Below, piece after piece: positions 54,301 through 62,300 of a stretch of DNA of 64,000 bases. Every line of letters starts with the position of its first letter. Position 1 is the stretch's first letter. Both the position numbers and the translations under genes were made by a program. The notes beneath the pieces were generated by a model. It searched no databases. It was not told where the DNA came from and saw only the letters and a list, made by a program, of their open reading frames with translations. The stretch is from JAJTFW01 sp031421935 (GTDB lineage Bacteria; Bacteroidota; Bacteroidia; AKYH767-A; OLB10), in contig JANOPQ010000074.1 in NCBI GenBank assembly GCA_031421935.1, positions 22,126 through 86,125 of the forward strand, given 5' to 3'.

Positions 54301-54655
54301 ATTCACTGTGGTTGCTACCGATGCGAATGGCTGTTCAGCTCAGGATGATGTGGTGGTTACCGCTAATTGCAATGAAGTTGTTGTTCCCACTGGATTTTCT
54401 CCTAACAGTGATGGTGTTAACGATTATTATGTGATTAGCGATATAGATCAGTATCCAAATGCGAATTTGAAAATATTTAATCGATGGGGTACACTCGTTT
54501 ATGAAATGAATAGTTATGATAATTCATGGACTGGATTATCGAATATAGATAAGATTGGAATAGGGGAAGTTTTGCCAAATGGAACCTACTATTATATCCT
54601 CGATTTGGGCAATGACGAGAAGCCACTTAATGGCTACGTAATAATCCGACGATAA
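48332..54655 (+). CDS. giant secreted repeat protein with T9SS type B sorting domain (SprB-repeat adhesin-like)
   Basis: A 2107-residue secreted protein. A signal peptide lies within the first 40 residues (LRIAGVVLIFFCCFSQGAKA). A PKD domain follows (about 40-125), then a degenerate unit, then 12 tandem repeats of about 82 residues (208-1190) with the frame NAGPDQxxC, PAPGTGxWTTTSSATI, VWTITNGxCxSxDT. Next come cadherin-like/Big_9 domains (about 1270-1555, PVNDAPVAVDDYATTPEDS), four SprB repeats (about 1560-1860) and Ig/PKD-like domains. The gliding-motility-associated C-terminal domain starts at GFSPNSDGVNDYY (2021) and ends KPLNGYVIIRR. Such proteins are exported by the T9SS and used as adhesins. 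GGAG stands 5 bases before this ATG; M10 (48359) is an alternative start. Confidence 0.92.
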   Translation: MSHDIKTDKMFRSFRNLRIAGVVLIFFCCFSQGAKAQAPTAAFDANDTIVCITNTVSFVDMSLPGNAAITGWSWTFGDGGTSTVQNPNYAYATGGNFTVKLVVTNANGLQDSITHVIYVLVAQAINNTVRICSPQSSTTIMAVDPGIAGVTGTWFTSSSGVIASPANDTTLISNLISGTYLFFWVVSDGTCSEADQVTVIVDQPVVVNAGPDQNICTTPGTATMAGSNPAPGTGLWTTTSAATISNPINRNTPITGLTSPGTYVFVWTVTNGACVIRDTMNIIVSNPVASAAGADQLVCASPGTATLAGSSPAPGTGVWTTTSAATIANPSSATSTVSGLTTAGVYTFIWTVTNGACVSRDTMLMTVSTAIVANAGNNQQICTTTASGLLSGNNPSPGTGLWTALNGGTITNPTNSVTTVTGLITSGFYNFVWTITNGPCVSRDTVVFIVRNPVIANAGPDQQFCNATTATLTGNSPAPGTGAWTTTSSATIANPSSATTAVSGLAVGLNTFIYTTSYGACVSRDTIIIRVDALIISNAGPDIQICESQTSVTMAGNNPAPGTGVWTKLNGGTITTPSSPTTTITALTPGTHQFIWTITNGTCISSDTMRVTVNVQIPSNAGLDQQICQGASISLSGNNPIPATGLWTTPSSAIIANPTNPSTAVSGLTNAGAYVFVWTVTNGACVLRDTVRITVDSAIVANAGPDQNLCALTTATLAGNAPTTGTASWSSLGAAIVTNVALANSGVTNLTIGNNLFVWTITNGNCISRDTINIVVSTLIPANAGPDQQICASSPTATLSGNSPAPGSGTWTTSSSAIIANPTNPSTAVSGLNTAGTYSFIWTITNGSCISQDTIVITLNSTVIANAGSDQNLCNVTSSTLNGNASAPGIGTWTTSSSATIVNLSLPNTAVNGMQAGVYSFVWTIINGSCTTSDTVLITIDSLITANAGVDQAVCVGGTVSLSANAPSAGVGQWTTTSSAIIANPTSASTTVSGLNTFGSYSFVWTITNGTCTSSDTILVQVDSAEIADAGPDQNLCEIFTANLNATVPLTSVGVWTSLGAATVTTPAAANSAVSNLVYGSNAFVWSITNGGCTSSDTIIIYVDSIVIANAGVDQQACASSSIALSANSAGSGVGAWTSLGAATVDNPTNPSSTVNNLQVGINTFVWSIANGACNSTDTVNISINPVPVADAGVDQFVPTGTFVILGGFPSASGGTAPYTYEWNPGLTLNDSLVSNPTVTATVTTTYLLTVTDSLGCTSTASITIWVNDPPIVLNDTISTGEDTTVVIYVLNNDSDPNNNLDTNALGILQGPFNGSVVIGPGGQIIYTPGPNFNGMDSILYIICDDGMPVYCDSAWIIITINPVNDAPVAVDDYATTPEDSCIQIAILSNDTDVENMIDLSTLVIISGPSNGTYSLDPTTGILTYCPDSNFNGIDTLIYAICDSGYPTPILCDTALVIITVTPVNDLPIAQSDSAIVCGGDIAIIYVRGNDIDPEGDTLSVSIYAQGSQGLAFVGTNQEIIYAANFNAGGWDSLQYVVCDQQTPAGCDTAWLYIYIHPLPQITSTVTPVLCGGDSIGAIDITLSPVGTYNFTWSNGSTDEDIDSLTVGIYTLVILDSNGCVLTYLDTVPGPLLPLSGTMVSQDVLCFGEDNGAIDIQILGGTSPYSYAWNNSSTDEDLDSLAAGIYTVIVTDSNACVYTLTDTIIAPSAALNIALTSTDIVCAGDSTGAMNVAVSGGTPGYSYSWSNGSSTDSLNGIQAGIYTVLVTDSNGCLISLSDTIFELNPPIVLNATVVDPNCLAGVYGSIQTTLSGGVAPYTYLWNTTDTLTALDSLPAGFYQLLITDSVGCQVVGAYTLVDTSSMAIAITGNNIFCEGDSATLSVLSYNGLSYQWMLNGNILPADTTAQLVVTQGGDYSISATAGCGSFTDGPLTVTVNPLPVVDAGIDENVDCHAVLTLNATGGLTYSWTPANLCTTPNQSNTVVNTSSSNTFTVVATDANGCSAQDDVVVTANCNEVVVPTGFSPNSDGVNDYYVISDIDQYPNANLKIFNRWGTLVYEMNSYDNSWTGLSNIDKIGIGEVLPNGTYYYILDLGNDEKPLNGYVIIRR

Positions 54656-54677
54656 TAAAAAATGAATTGTGGACTGA

Positions 54678-54711
54678 GCCTCAGGAGTTTTAACTCTTGA
54701 GGCTTTTTTTT
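54678..54711 (+). terminator. Rho-independent terminator after the giant repeat gene
   Basis: GCCTCAGGAGTT (54678-54689) pairs with AACTCTTGAGGC (54692-54703) with one G-T pair, followed by eight T. 22 bases after the stop. Confidence 0.92.
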
Positions 54712-54752
54712 GATGGATATATAATTACTTTTTTACTCTTCCTACAATTTGG

Positions 54753-54760
54753 TACTTTTG
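54753..54760 (+). promoter_or_regulatory. -7 promoter element for pheT
   Basis: TACTTTTG, a perfect TAnnTTTG, 20 bases before the pheT ATG. No convincing -33 TTG. Confidence 0.5.
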
Positions 54761-54780
54761 CATGAAATTGGGTTGGTACT

Positions 54781-57219
54781 ATGAAAATCTCTTATAATTG
54801 GTTGCAGCAATTTGTACAGCCTGCATGTTCTCCTGAGGAGCTTTCTGCTGCGCTCACAGATTGTGGCTTGGAAGTGGAACAAATGTCGAAGTGGCAAAGT
54901 GTTGAAGGTGGATTGCAAGGGCTATGTGTTGGCAAGGTTTTAACCTGCGTACAACATCCCAATGCCGATCGATTGCATATCACTACTGTTGATGTGGGAG
55001 ATGGTGTTGCCAAACAAATTGTATGTGGTGCTCCAAATGTAGCGGCTGGTCAAACGGTAATTGTTGCTTTACCAGGCACTGTTCTTTATCCTGCAGGTGG
55101 TGAATCGTTCGAAATTAAAAAGTCGAAGATCAGAGGAGAAACTTCTGAAGGGATGATTTGTGCAGAGGATGAAATTGGTTTGGGAACTTCTCATGCCGGC
55201 ATTCTAATTTTACCAGATACTATCGCAGTGGGAACTCCTGTTGCCGATTATTTTAAAGTAGAGAATGATATTGTTTTTGAAATTGGTTTAACACCCAATC
55301 GCGCTGATGCTGCATCTCATTTAGGTGTAGCGAGAGATGTGAAAGCGTTATTTGGAACGGATGCTAAGACGCAGTTAATTATGCCTTCTGTAGATGGGTT
55401 TAAGGAGGGGAGTAAAGAGAATTCCATCACAGTTGAAATAAAAAATGCAGAAGGATGTCCGCGTTATTCCGGAATTGAAATTTCTGAAATTAAGGTAGCA
55501 CCTTCTCCCGATTGGTTGCAAAATCGATTGAAGAGTATTGGTGTTCGACCGATCAATAATATTGTTGATGTTACAAATTATATCATGCATGATTTGGGAC
55601 AACCTTTACATGCTTTTGATAAAAGTAAAATTCAAGGAAATAAAATTTTAGTAGGTAATTTACCTGCTGGTACAAAATTCAAAACGTTAGATGCCATTGA
55701 GCGTAGCTTGGTAGGTACAGAGTTGATGATTGCAGATGCGCAGGGAGGATTGTGTATAGCCGGCGTTTTCGGTGGATGGGACAGCGGTGTAAACGAGAAT
55801 ACAACTTCAATCTTTTTAGAGAGTGCTTGCTTTCATCCCGTGCATGTTCGAAAATCAGCTCGACAACATGGCTTGCATACCGATTCCTCTTTCCGTTTCG
55901 AGCGTGGAACAGATCCTGAGTTGACCGTTTATGCATTGAAGCGTGCAGCCTTATTGATTGCAGAATTAGCAGGAGGGAAGGTAGATGGAAAAATCATTGA
56001 TCTTTATCCCGTAAAAATTCCATCTGCAAAATTGGAAGTAAGTTATCAATATCTTTCATCCATCATCGGTGCTGAAATTGAAAGGGCAACGATTCATCGC
56101 ATCTTAAAAGATTTGCAAATTGAAATCGTTTCTGACAATGCAGAAGGAATGCAACTTTCTGTTCCTTCTTTCAAAGTAGATGTAACACGTCCTGCCGATA
56201 TCGCTGAAGAAGTGTTACGTATTTACGGATATAACAACATCGCCTTACCAAAAAAGATTTCCATCTCTGCAGGTCAACATATTTCTCCTGATCCAGAAGA
56301 AATTGTGGAGCGCTTAGGAAGCATACTCGTTGGAAATGGTTTTAGAGAGATTTTAACCAACAGTCTAACAAAAAATGCATACCTCGATGTAGTTCCAACG
56401 CAAGAAGGAATCGAAGGTGTTCAAGTACTGAATCCGCTCTCCAACGATTTAGCTTTATTGCGTCATAGCATGCTCATGACAGGACTCGAAACCATCGCCT
56501 ACAATGTGAATCGCCGACAAAAAGAGCTACGTTTTTTTGAATTGGGAAAAACGTATGGAAAAGTAAAAGGAAAGTATTTAGAGAATCAGTGGTTGTGCTT
56601 ATTCATTACTGGGGAGATGGTATCAGAGCATTGGAAAGTAAAATCACAATCGTATGATATTTATTTTGTGAAATCCATCGTCGATAAAATGTTAGCGGAT
56701 GTAGGAATCCATCTGCAAAAGCAAATCAAACTAGAGCCTGTTGCTTCTGATTCTTTGGATCAATGCCTTTCTTATTCAGTGAAATCATCTTCTTTGGTAA
56801 AGATGGGCAAAGTAAAAAAATCAGTATTGAAAGCCTGCGATGTTTCACAAGATGTTTGGTATGCGGAATTTCATTTTGAAAACTTGATGCGTGCCATCGA
56901 AACAAAGGATAGAGTAGTTCCAGGTCCACCAAAGTTTCCAGAAGTAAGACGAGATTTATCAATGGTATTGGACAAAACAGTTCAATATGCCGAGTTAGAA
57001 AGCATCGCTTTTGCAACCGAGCCAAAACTCTTGAAGCATGTGAATTTGTTTGATGTGTATGAAGGCGATAAAATTGAAGCCGGGAAAAAATCCTATGCCA
57101 TGAGTTTTATTCTCCGCGACAACGAAGCCACTTTGCAAGATAAGCAAATTGACACGGTGATGAATAAATTGATGAAACAATTGGAGACAAAATTGAATGT
57201 AGTGATACGGAAGAGTTAG
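54781..57219 (+). CDS. pheT: phenylalanine--tRNA ligase beta subunit
   Basis: Beta chain of the alpha2-beta2 synthetase. The 812-residue protein shows an N-terminal tRNA-binding OB fold (VGKVLTCVQHPNADRLHITT, about 50-150), the B3/B4 editing domain (PNRADAASHLGVARDVKALF, then NNIVDVTNYIMHDLGQPLHA), a B5 domain (VDVTRPADIAEEVLRIYGYN), the catalytic-like core (RRQKELRFFELGKTYG) and the C-terminal FDX-ACB anticodon-binding domain (PKFPEVRRDLSMVLDKTVQY). The alpha subunit gene is not in the window. Expressed from its own promoter element. Confidence 0.96.
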   Translation: MKISYNWLQQFVQPACSPEELSAALTDCGLEVEQMSKWQSVEGGLQGLCVGKVLTCVQHPNADRLHITTVDVGDGVAKQIVCGAPNVAAGQTVIVALPGTVLYPAGGESFEIKKSKIRGETSEGMICAEDEIGLGTSHAGILILPDTIAVGTPVADYFKVENDIVFEIGLTPNRADAASHLGVARDVKALFGTDAKTQLIMPSVDGFKEGSKENSITVEIKNAEGCPRYSGIEISEIKVAPSPDWLQNRLKSIGVRPINNIVDVTNYIMHDLGQPLHAFDKSKIQGNKILVGNLPAGTKFKTLDAIERSLVGTELMIADAQGGLCIAGVFGGWDSGVNENTTSIFLESACFHPVHVRKSARQHGLHTDSSFRFERGTDPELTVYALKRAALLIAELAGGKVDGKIIDLYPVKIPSAKLEVSYQYLSSIIGAEIERATIHRILKDLQIEIVSDNAEGMQLSVPSFKVDVTRPADIAEEVLRIYGYNNIALPKKISISAGQHISPDPEEIVERLGSILVGNGFREILTNSLTKNAYLDVVPTQEGIEGVQVLNPLSNDLALLRHSMLMTGLETIAYNVNRRQKELRFFELGKTYGKVKGKYLENQWLCLFITGEMVSEHWKVKSQSYDIYFVKSIVDKMLADVGIHLQKQIKLEPVASDSLDQCLSYSVKSSSLVKMGKVKKSVLKACDVSQDVWYAEFHFENLMRAIETKDRVVPGPPKFPEVRRDLSMVLDKTVQYAELESIAFATEPKLLKHVNLFDVYEGDKIEAGKKSYAMSFILRDNEATLQDKQIDTVMNKLMKQLETKLNVVIRKS

Positions 57220-57240
57220 TGTAAAGTATTTTTATTTATA

Positions 57241-59580
57241 CTATCGCACCATTAATTTTATCGTCTGAATTTTTTGTTCGTTTCTAAATACTGCTAAGTA
57301 ACAACCAGGAGCTAATTTTTGTTCTTCTTCAGCAAACTCTAAAATTACACCGCTTTGATCAGCGTTCCAGTTTTGTTGGGAGATGATTCGTCCTCCTAAA
57401 TCAGAAATTGTCAAACTTAACATTCCTTTCACTCCAATAGCGCGAATAACTTGTAAGCTACCGTCTGAAGGATTTGGATAAATAGAAGCGGAGAAATCAT
57501 TTTTGCCATTTTTAGGAAGCGCAATTACATGCGATGTAGATTTCGTTCCATCGAAATCGAATTGCTGTAAACGATAATAAAGAATTGGACTGTCATTTTC
57601 TGTATCAGTGTATTGATAACGATGCACCGTATTTGAAGTTCCAAATCCATTCATCCGACCACGATATTGAAACTCCAATCCATTAATGCTTCTTTCTAAT
57701 TCAAAATAGTCATTGTTTTTTTCAGATAGCGTGAACCATTCTAATTGAATATTTTCGCTTGTTCTTTTTCCTGTGAAATTGGTGAGACTGACTGGAAGCG
57801 GGGAAGTAATGGAAATAAAATACCAAGCGGTATCACACAGCGGATAATTATCACATGTTAAATATTGTAAACTATCAGTGCCTGTAAAGCCGGCTGTAGT
57901 TAATGTATAACGAATGGAATCACCATTAAGAACAGTTGCCGTGCCTCTAAAAGGTCCGGCTAAAATGGTAGCATTCGCAAAGGGACCTCCATCTTCATCG
58001 CTGTCATTTATTTTTACTGGATAATCCTGATAAATGGCTCCAGCGTAGTTGATCGTATCATTTAATGCAACTGGTCGACTCACTCCGAAAAAAGTAAGCG
58101 TATCGAAATTGTTTATTTTATTGAGTTCATAACTCGGATTAGTAAAAGAAGAAATATATGTAATGTTACCAAGTGCGTTAATCCTTACCGTTAGAGTTAA
58201 TGTATCTGTTTGATTCTTCTGCAAGGAATCCATCGACCAAACTCCCGTTCCTGAATTAAAAGATCCATAGGTAGAAGTATGCGTTTGATAAATAAGTCCG
58301 CTAGGAAGTGCTGCATTAAGTTTTAATCGACGTGCTGTTCCCGGACCTTCATTTCGAGCAATTAAATAAATGATAAAATTTTCATTCTTCACTGGCCAGC
58401 CTAACTGAGTACACATGCTTACTTCCACATCTGTTTTAAAATCGATACCTGCGATAGAATCACTCGCCGGAATAAAAATTGAATTTAGGAAAATACGTCT
58501 CCCATTAATTCGATTCATATCATTGATGGATCCTGTAGGAGCAGCCCATTGATAATGTTCGTGTCCAGCAATGTAAAATAAATTCCCACCAGCCAACGTA
58601 TTTGGTCGCATTTTTTTTCCTGCCATGGTGTAATATAGTCCACCAGAACCACCACGCATAATTTCGTAGGTGTTTGCTTTCATGCTTCCACCTGCCTTAG
58701 GTCGCCAAAGTTTATACTCTCCATTGGGTGACATGATAGGGCCCAAAAATTGTGCAATGGGTAAATCAGGATTATTATATTGTACTGAAGCTAATCCAGT
58801 AGAAAAAGAATCGACTCCTGTAGTAGTCATGGTGAAAGTTGCATTTTCTAATGCACCAATGGTAGCGCAAGAAAAAATTAAATTTGCACCGCGTTGTACT
58901 GAATAGCGAAGCAATGGATTAAATAATGCAGTATCGGTTGAATGAAGATGTGTCTCTGAAATGAGCGACCAACTTCCATTAGAATTAAATGCTGTGCCCG
59001 CAGGTAATTGTAATCGATAGGACGCTGGAGAAATTCCGGCTTCCACCAAATATTTCACGGCTATGGTATCATAGCCAGTAGAATTCAATAATAAAATTCT
59101 TGGTTTATGCGTCAATGTATAACGCACATCCATATTGGTTGTGTTATTCAATCTGAAAACAACAACAGAATTTCCAAAATTTTTAATCACAGAAAAAGCA
59201 GTGTCGGCATAGGCACTATCAATAATAAAAGAACCGCCACGTATTCCAATAGTTCCTAATGCTGCTGTGTCGGGATATACTCTAGTAATATTCGTATTAA
59301 AGTCAATGGACCCAAGCGATGTTCTCGTCTTTCCCGCTTTGATAATCCATTTAACTGGAATTTCATTTTGCAAAAGTTCATTTACTAATCCATAGGCTTT
59401 CAAATTAAAATAACCTGGAAGCTTTTGGAAATTAGTATCCATGGTAACTATTAAAGCCCCATTTTTTATCGATTGAATATTTGAACTAGGTAAGGGTAAA
59501 TCATTTTGCGCAAATAGATTTCCGACGGAAAGCAAAAGCATAAAATAAAAGAAGATAATTTTCTTTAAAAGAGGCTGCAT
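57241..59580 (-). CDS. secreted protein with DUF11-like domain and T9SS type A sorting domain
   Basis: A 779-residue protein starting MQPLLKKIIFFYFMLLLSVG with cleavage near NLFAQ; a longer upstream frame (to 59736) would bury this signal peptide. The N-terminal 400 residues (for example GYFNLKAYGLVNELLQNEIP and NSTGYDTIAVKYLVEAGISP) match no family I recognise. Then come a DUF11-like domain (IARNEGPGTARRLKLNAALP), an Ig-like Big_9 domain (SRPVALNDTINYAGAIYQDY) and a T9SS type A C-terminal domain beginning SIYPNPSDGSLQV and ending TIKLMVR. The likely fate is T9SS export and attachment to the cell surface. Confidence 0.85.
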   Translation of the reverse strand: MQPLLKKIIFFYFMLLLSVGNLFAQNDLPLPSSNIQSIKNGALIVTMDTNFQKLPGYFNLKAYGLVNELLQNEIPVKWIIKAGKTRTSLGSIDFNTNITRVYPDTAALGTIGIRGGSFIIDSAYADTAFSVIKNFGNSVVVFRLNNTTNMDVRYTLTHKPRILLLNSTGYDTIAVKYLVEAGISPASYRLQLPAGTAFNSNGSWSLISETHLHSTDTALFNPLLRYSVQRGANLIFSCATIGALENATFTMTTTGVDSFSTGLASVQYNNPDLPIAQFLGPIMSPNGEYKLWRPKAGGSMKANTYEIMRGGSGGLYYTMAGKKMRPNTLAGGNLFYIAGHEHYQWAAPTGSINDMNRINGRRIFLNSIFIPASDSIAGIDFKTDVEVSMCTQLGWPVKNENFIIYLIARNEGPGTARRLKLNAALPSGLIYQTHTSTYGSFNSGTGVWSMDSLQKNQTDTLTLTVRINALGNITYISSFTNPSYELNKINNFDTLTFFGVSRPVALNDTINYAGAIYQDYPVKINDSDEDGGPFANATILAGPFRGTATVLNGDSIRYTLTTAGFTGTDSLQYLTCDNYPLCDTAWYFISITSPLPVSLTNFTGKRTSENIQLEWFTLSEKNNDYFELERSINGLEFQYRGRMNGFGTSNTVHRYQYTDTENDSPILYYRLQQFDFDGTKSTSHVIALPKNGKNDFSASIYPNPSDGSLQVIRAIGVKGMLSLTISDLGGRIISQQNWNADQSGVILEFAEEEQKLAPGCYLAVFRNEQKIQTIKLMVR

Positions 59581-59666
59581 GGTGGTTCTGTGATTTCTAT
59601 TTTTAACGTAAATTTTTATAAAAAGTTCATTAATTATACTCGTAAATGCCCCCATATAATTAAACA

Positions 59667-59694
59667 CAAAATTAGTGAACTGATAGGCTAACAA
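59667..59694 (-). promoter_or_regulatory. promoter for the T9SS type A cargo gene
   Basis: On the minus strand TTG (59694-59692), a 17-base spacer and TAATTTTG (59674-59667), a perfect -7 element. The leader would be about 80 bases. Confidence 0.4.
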
Positions 59695-59892
59695 CATTAA
59701 GTTGAGATTAAGAATGTATAAAAGCCAATTAGTCATGAAATGCTGTAAGTCATTGAATTATTGTTGCATATGTATTAAAATAGGTGTGTCACTATGAGCT
59801 TTTCCCTGTATTTCGAGTATTATTTTTGTTTGATGGAGTTTTGTTAAGTCAATTACTTCTAAATATACAATTCTTTAACATCTTCTTTTACC

Positions 59893-59900
59893 TACTTTCG
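59893..59900 (+). promoter_or_regulatory. -7 promoter element for the DEAD-box helicase gene
   Basis: TACTTTCG, one mismatch from TAnnTTTG, ends 4 bases before the GTG start codon, so transcription should begin close to or at the start codon. Confidence 0.4.
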
Positions 59901-59904
59901 CAGC

Positions 59905-61212
59905 GTGGCTTCCTTCCGTGATTTTAAACTCAATCGACAATTATTCGATGCCATAGCTGATGCTGGTTATGAGCATCCTACGGCCATTCAAGAAAAGGCC
60001 ATTCCAGCCATTTTAGGCGGTCAAGATGTGTTGGGAATTGCACAAACTGGAACGGGGAAAACGGCAGCCTATTTATTGCCTCTACTTCGAAGTTTGAATT
60101 ATGCGCAGGGAGCTGATGCTCGTGCATTAATTATAGTGCCTACTCGTGAGTTAAGTATTCAAGTTGGTAATACAATTGCAGAACTATCAAAGTACACTGA
60201 TTTACGTTACGCTGTGATCTTTGGTGGACAAGGTGCCAAGGATCAAATTGCTTCTATTGAAGCGGGAATCGATATTTTGGTAGCATCACCAGGACGGTAT
60301 TTGGATTTGTACACCAGTGGACATATTAAATCAAAAAAGATAAAATTTTTAGTGTTGGATGAAGCCGAACGGTTGATGGATAAAAGTTTCATTGGGCAAT
60401 TTCATCGCATCTTAGAAACCATGCCGCAGAAAAGACAGAATTTATTGTTCTCTGCAACCATGTCGGATTTAGTGAAAAAGATTTCTGGTGATTTGATGGA
60501 TTTTCCGATCACTATTGAAATTCGTCCCGATTTAAAAACAGCAGAAACCGTTACGCAAGCTTATTATAAAATTCCAAATTTAAGAGCTAAAATTAATCTT
60601 TTAACAGAATTGTTGAAAGATGAAAAAAACTTTAATAAGGTAATTGTCTTTTGTAAAACGAAAGTGATCGCAAGTAATACTGGAAAATATTTGCAACGTT
60701 TGTATGGTGAAGATAAAGTGTTGGTGATTCACGGAAATAAATCCCAGCAGACAAGAATCAATTCCATGCAACGATTCAAGTTGGAAAATGTGCCTTTGCT
60801 TATCACAACAGATCTTGCAGCACGTGGTTTAGATGTTCCTGATGTATCGCATGTAGTGAATTTTGATACGCCTATCATCTATGAAGATTATGTACATCGG
60901 ATAGGCAGAACCGGTAGAGCATTTAAGACCGGGAATAGCATCACCTTCGTTACTGCTGCTGATGAATTTCATCTCGCTCAAATAGAAAAATTGATTGGAC
61001 AAAAAATTCCAATGTTAAAAGTGCCACGGAATGTGGAAATTCCCGAGACAGGCTACGATGAAAATCAAGCGATGTTACGTGAAATTGATAGTCAGAAACG
61101 AAAATTGGATCCGGATTTTAAGGGAGCATTTCATGTGAAAAAGGAGCCAGTTAAAAAGTTTCCGAAAAAGAAAGTAGAAGCAAAAAAGAAAAAGCGAACC
61201 TATCGTAAATGA
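59905..61212 (+). CDS. DEAD-box RNA helicase with DEAE in motif II
   Basis: ATP-dependent RNA-unwinding enzyme of 435 residues. Q motif FRDFKLNRQLFDAIADAGYE with PTAIQ, motif I AQTGTGKTAAY, Ia PTRELSIQ, motif II VLDEAERLMD (DEAE rather than DEAD), motif III SATMSDL, IV VIVFCKTKV, V TTDLAARGLDVPDV and VI HRIGRTGRA. The C-terminal 40 residues are very basic (KKKVEAKKKKRTYRK), an RNA-binding tail. The GTG start fits the family N-terminus. It overlaps the next gene by 4 bases (ATGA). Confidence 0.95.
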   Translation: MASFRDFKLNRQLFDAIADAGYEHPTAIQEKAIPAILGGQDVLGIAQTGTGKTAAYLLPLLRSLNYAQGADARALIIVPTRELSIQVGNTIAELSKYTDLRYAVIFGGQGAKDQIASIEAGIDILVASPGRYLDLYTSGHIKSKKIKFLVLDEAERLMDKSFIGQFHRILETMPQKRQNLLFSATMSDLVKKISGDLMDFPITIEIRPDLKTAETVTQAYYKIPNLRAKINLLTELLKDEKNFNKVIVFCKTKVIASNTGKYLQRLYGEDKVLVIHGNKSQQTRINSMQRFKLENVPLLITTDLAARGLDVPDVSHVVNFDTPIIYEDYVHRIGRTGRAFKTGNSITFVTAADEFHLAQIEKLIGQKIPMLKVPRNVEIPETGYDENQAMLREIDSQKRKLDPDFKGAFHVKKEPVKKFPKKKVEAKKKKRTYRK

Positions 61213-62120
61213 GAAATCTTCTTTCGCTCAAATGGGCAATGCTCTTAATTTTAACATTGATATGGGGCAGTTCGTTTATTTTAATGAAGCATGGATTAAA
61301 AGGATTTCCTCCCGAACAAGTAGCTGCTATTCGAATGGTGATCGCATGCATCGCTTCTTCTTTATTTGCTGTACGAAGATTTAAAAATTTGAAAGTAGGT
61401 TCCATTAAATACATGGCAGTTGTAGGTGCTGTGGGTAGTGGAATTCCAGCATTGCTATTTGCTGTTGCTCAAACAAAATTATCATCTTCATTAGCCGGAA
61501 TGTTGAACGCACTTACACCGCTGTTCACAATGCTCATCGGAGTATTATTTTTTAAATCGAAATTTAAAAACTTGCAAATTATTGGTGTGCTCATTGGATT
61601 TATAGGAGCTGCCGGATTAGTTTTTATTCGTTCAGGAGGAGGTATTAGCGGTGAAGCTGCTTTTGCAATTTTAATTGTTATTGCAACTTGTTGTTATGGA
61701 CTCAGTGTAAATGTGATTAAAACATTTTTGGCGGATCAAGATGCCTTATTGATCTCTGCAATTTCATTATTAATTGTTGGAATTCCTTATGGAATATTTC
61801 TTTCCACTACCGACTTCGCTGTGCGATTGTTTGAAGTTCCAGAAGCGAAAATGGCGTTCTTAAGCTTAGCTACTTTATCAATATTTGGAACTGCATTTTC
61901 AAATATACTTTATTTCAATCTTGTTAAAACGGCCGGACCTTTATTCGCTTCTGCCGTTACTTATTTAATGCCGATCATCGCTTTGTCGTGGGGCATTTCT
62001 GATGGAGAAATTTTAAATCCACTCCATATTGTAGCCTTGTTGGCGATTTTAGGTGGCGTAGCTTTAATTAGTTGGAAAGGGGAGATGAAACTTTCGCGAA
62101 TATGGAGTAGAAAGTCATAG
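61209..62120 (+). CDS. EamA/DMT superfamily transporter
   Basis: A 303-residue membrane protein with ten predicted helices in two EamA halves: MLLILTLIWGSSFILMKHGL and FPPEQVAAIRM in the first, LISAISLLIVGIPYG and LFASAVTYLMPIIALSWGI in the second. The drug/metabolite transporter fold is clear; the substrate is not. Translationally coupled to the helicase by ATGA, which need not mean a functional link. Confidence 0.9.
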   Translation: MRNLLSLKWAMLLILTLIWGSSFILMKHGLKGFPPEQVAAIRMVIACIASSLFAVRRFKNLKVGSIKYMAVVGAVGSGIPALLFAVAQTKLSSSLAGMLNALTPLFTMLIGVLFFKSKFKNLQIIGVLIGFIGAAGLVFIRSGGGISGEAAFAILIVIATCCYGLSVNVIKTFLADQDALLISAISLLIVGIPYGIFLSTTDFAVRLFEVPEAKMAFLSLATLSIFGTAFSNILYFNLVKTAGPLFASAVTYLMPIIALSWGISDGEILNPLHIVALLAILGGVALISWKGEMKLSRIWSRKS

Positions 62121-62300
62121 TTCGCAGTTTACTGTTCCATTTCTCTATTTTTTTCATTTAGTTTTAATGAATTGATGTTTTTATTTGATACCTTTAATTA
62201 GGATAAGAATCGTTTGGCAAAATCTAGTTGAATCGATTTTATCGATGCTATTAATTTAAAATTCAAAACATAAATTTCTTTATAGTTTAAACTTCAAAAA

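Noticed and set aside
48332..54655. assembly artefact or frameshifted gene because of high repeat content
   Set aside because: The frame is open through 6.3 kb, domain order is sensible, and the C-terminal sorting domain is intact. Copy number may still be mis-assembled.
54762..54797. 11-codon mini-frame (MKLGWYYENLL) overlapping the pheT start, possible leader peptide
   Set aside because: Contains Trp and two Tyr but no Phe, and frames of this size arise often by chance; no terminator/antiterminator is visible.
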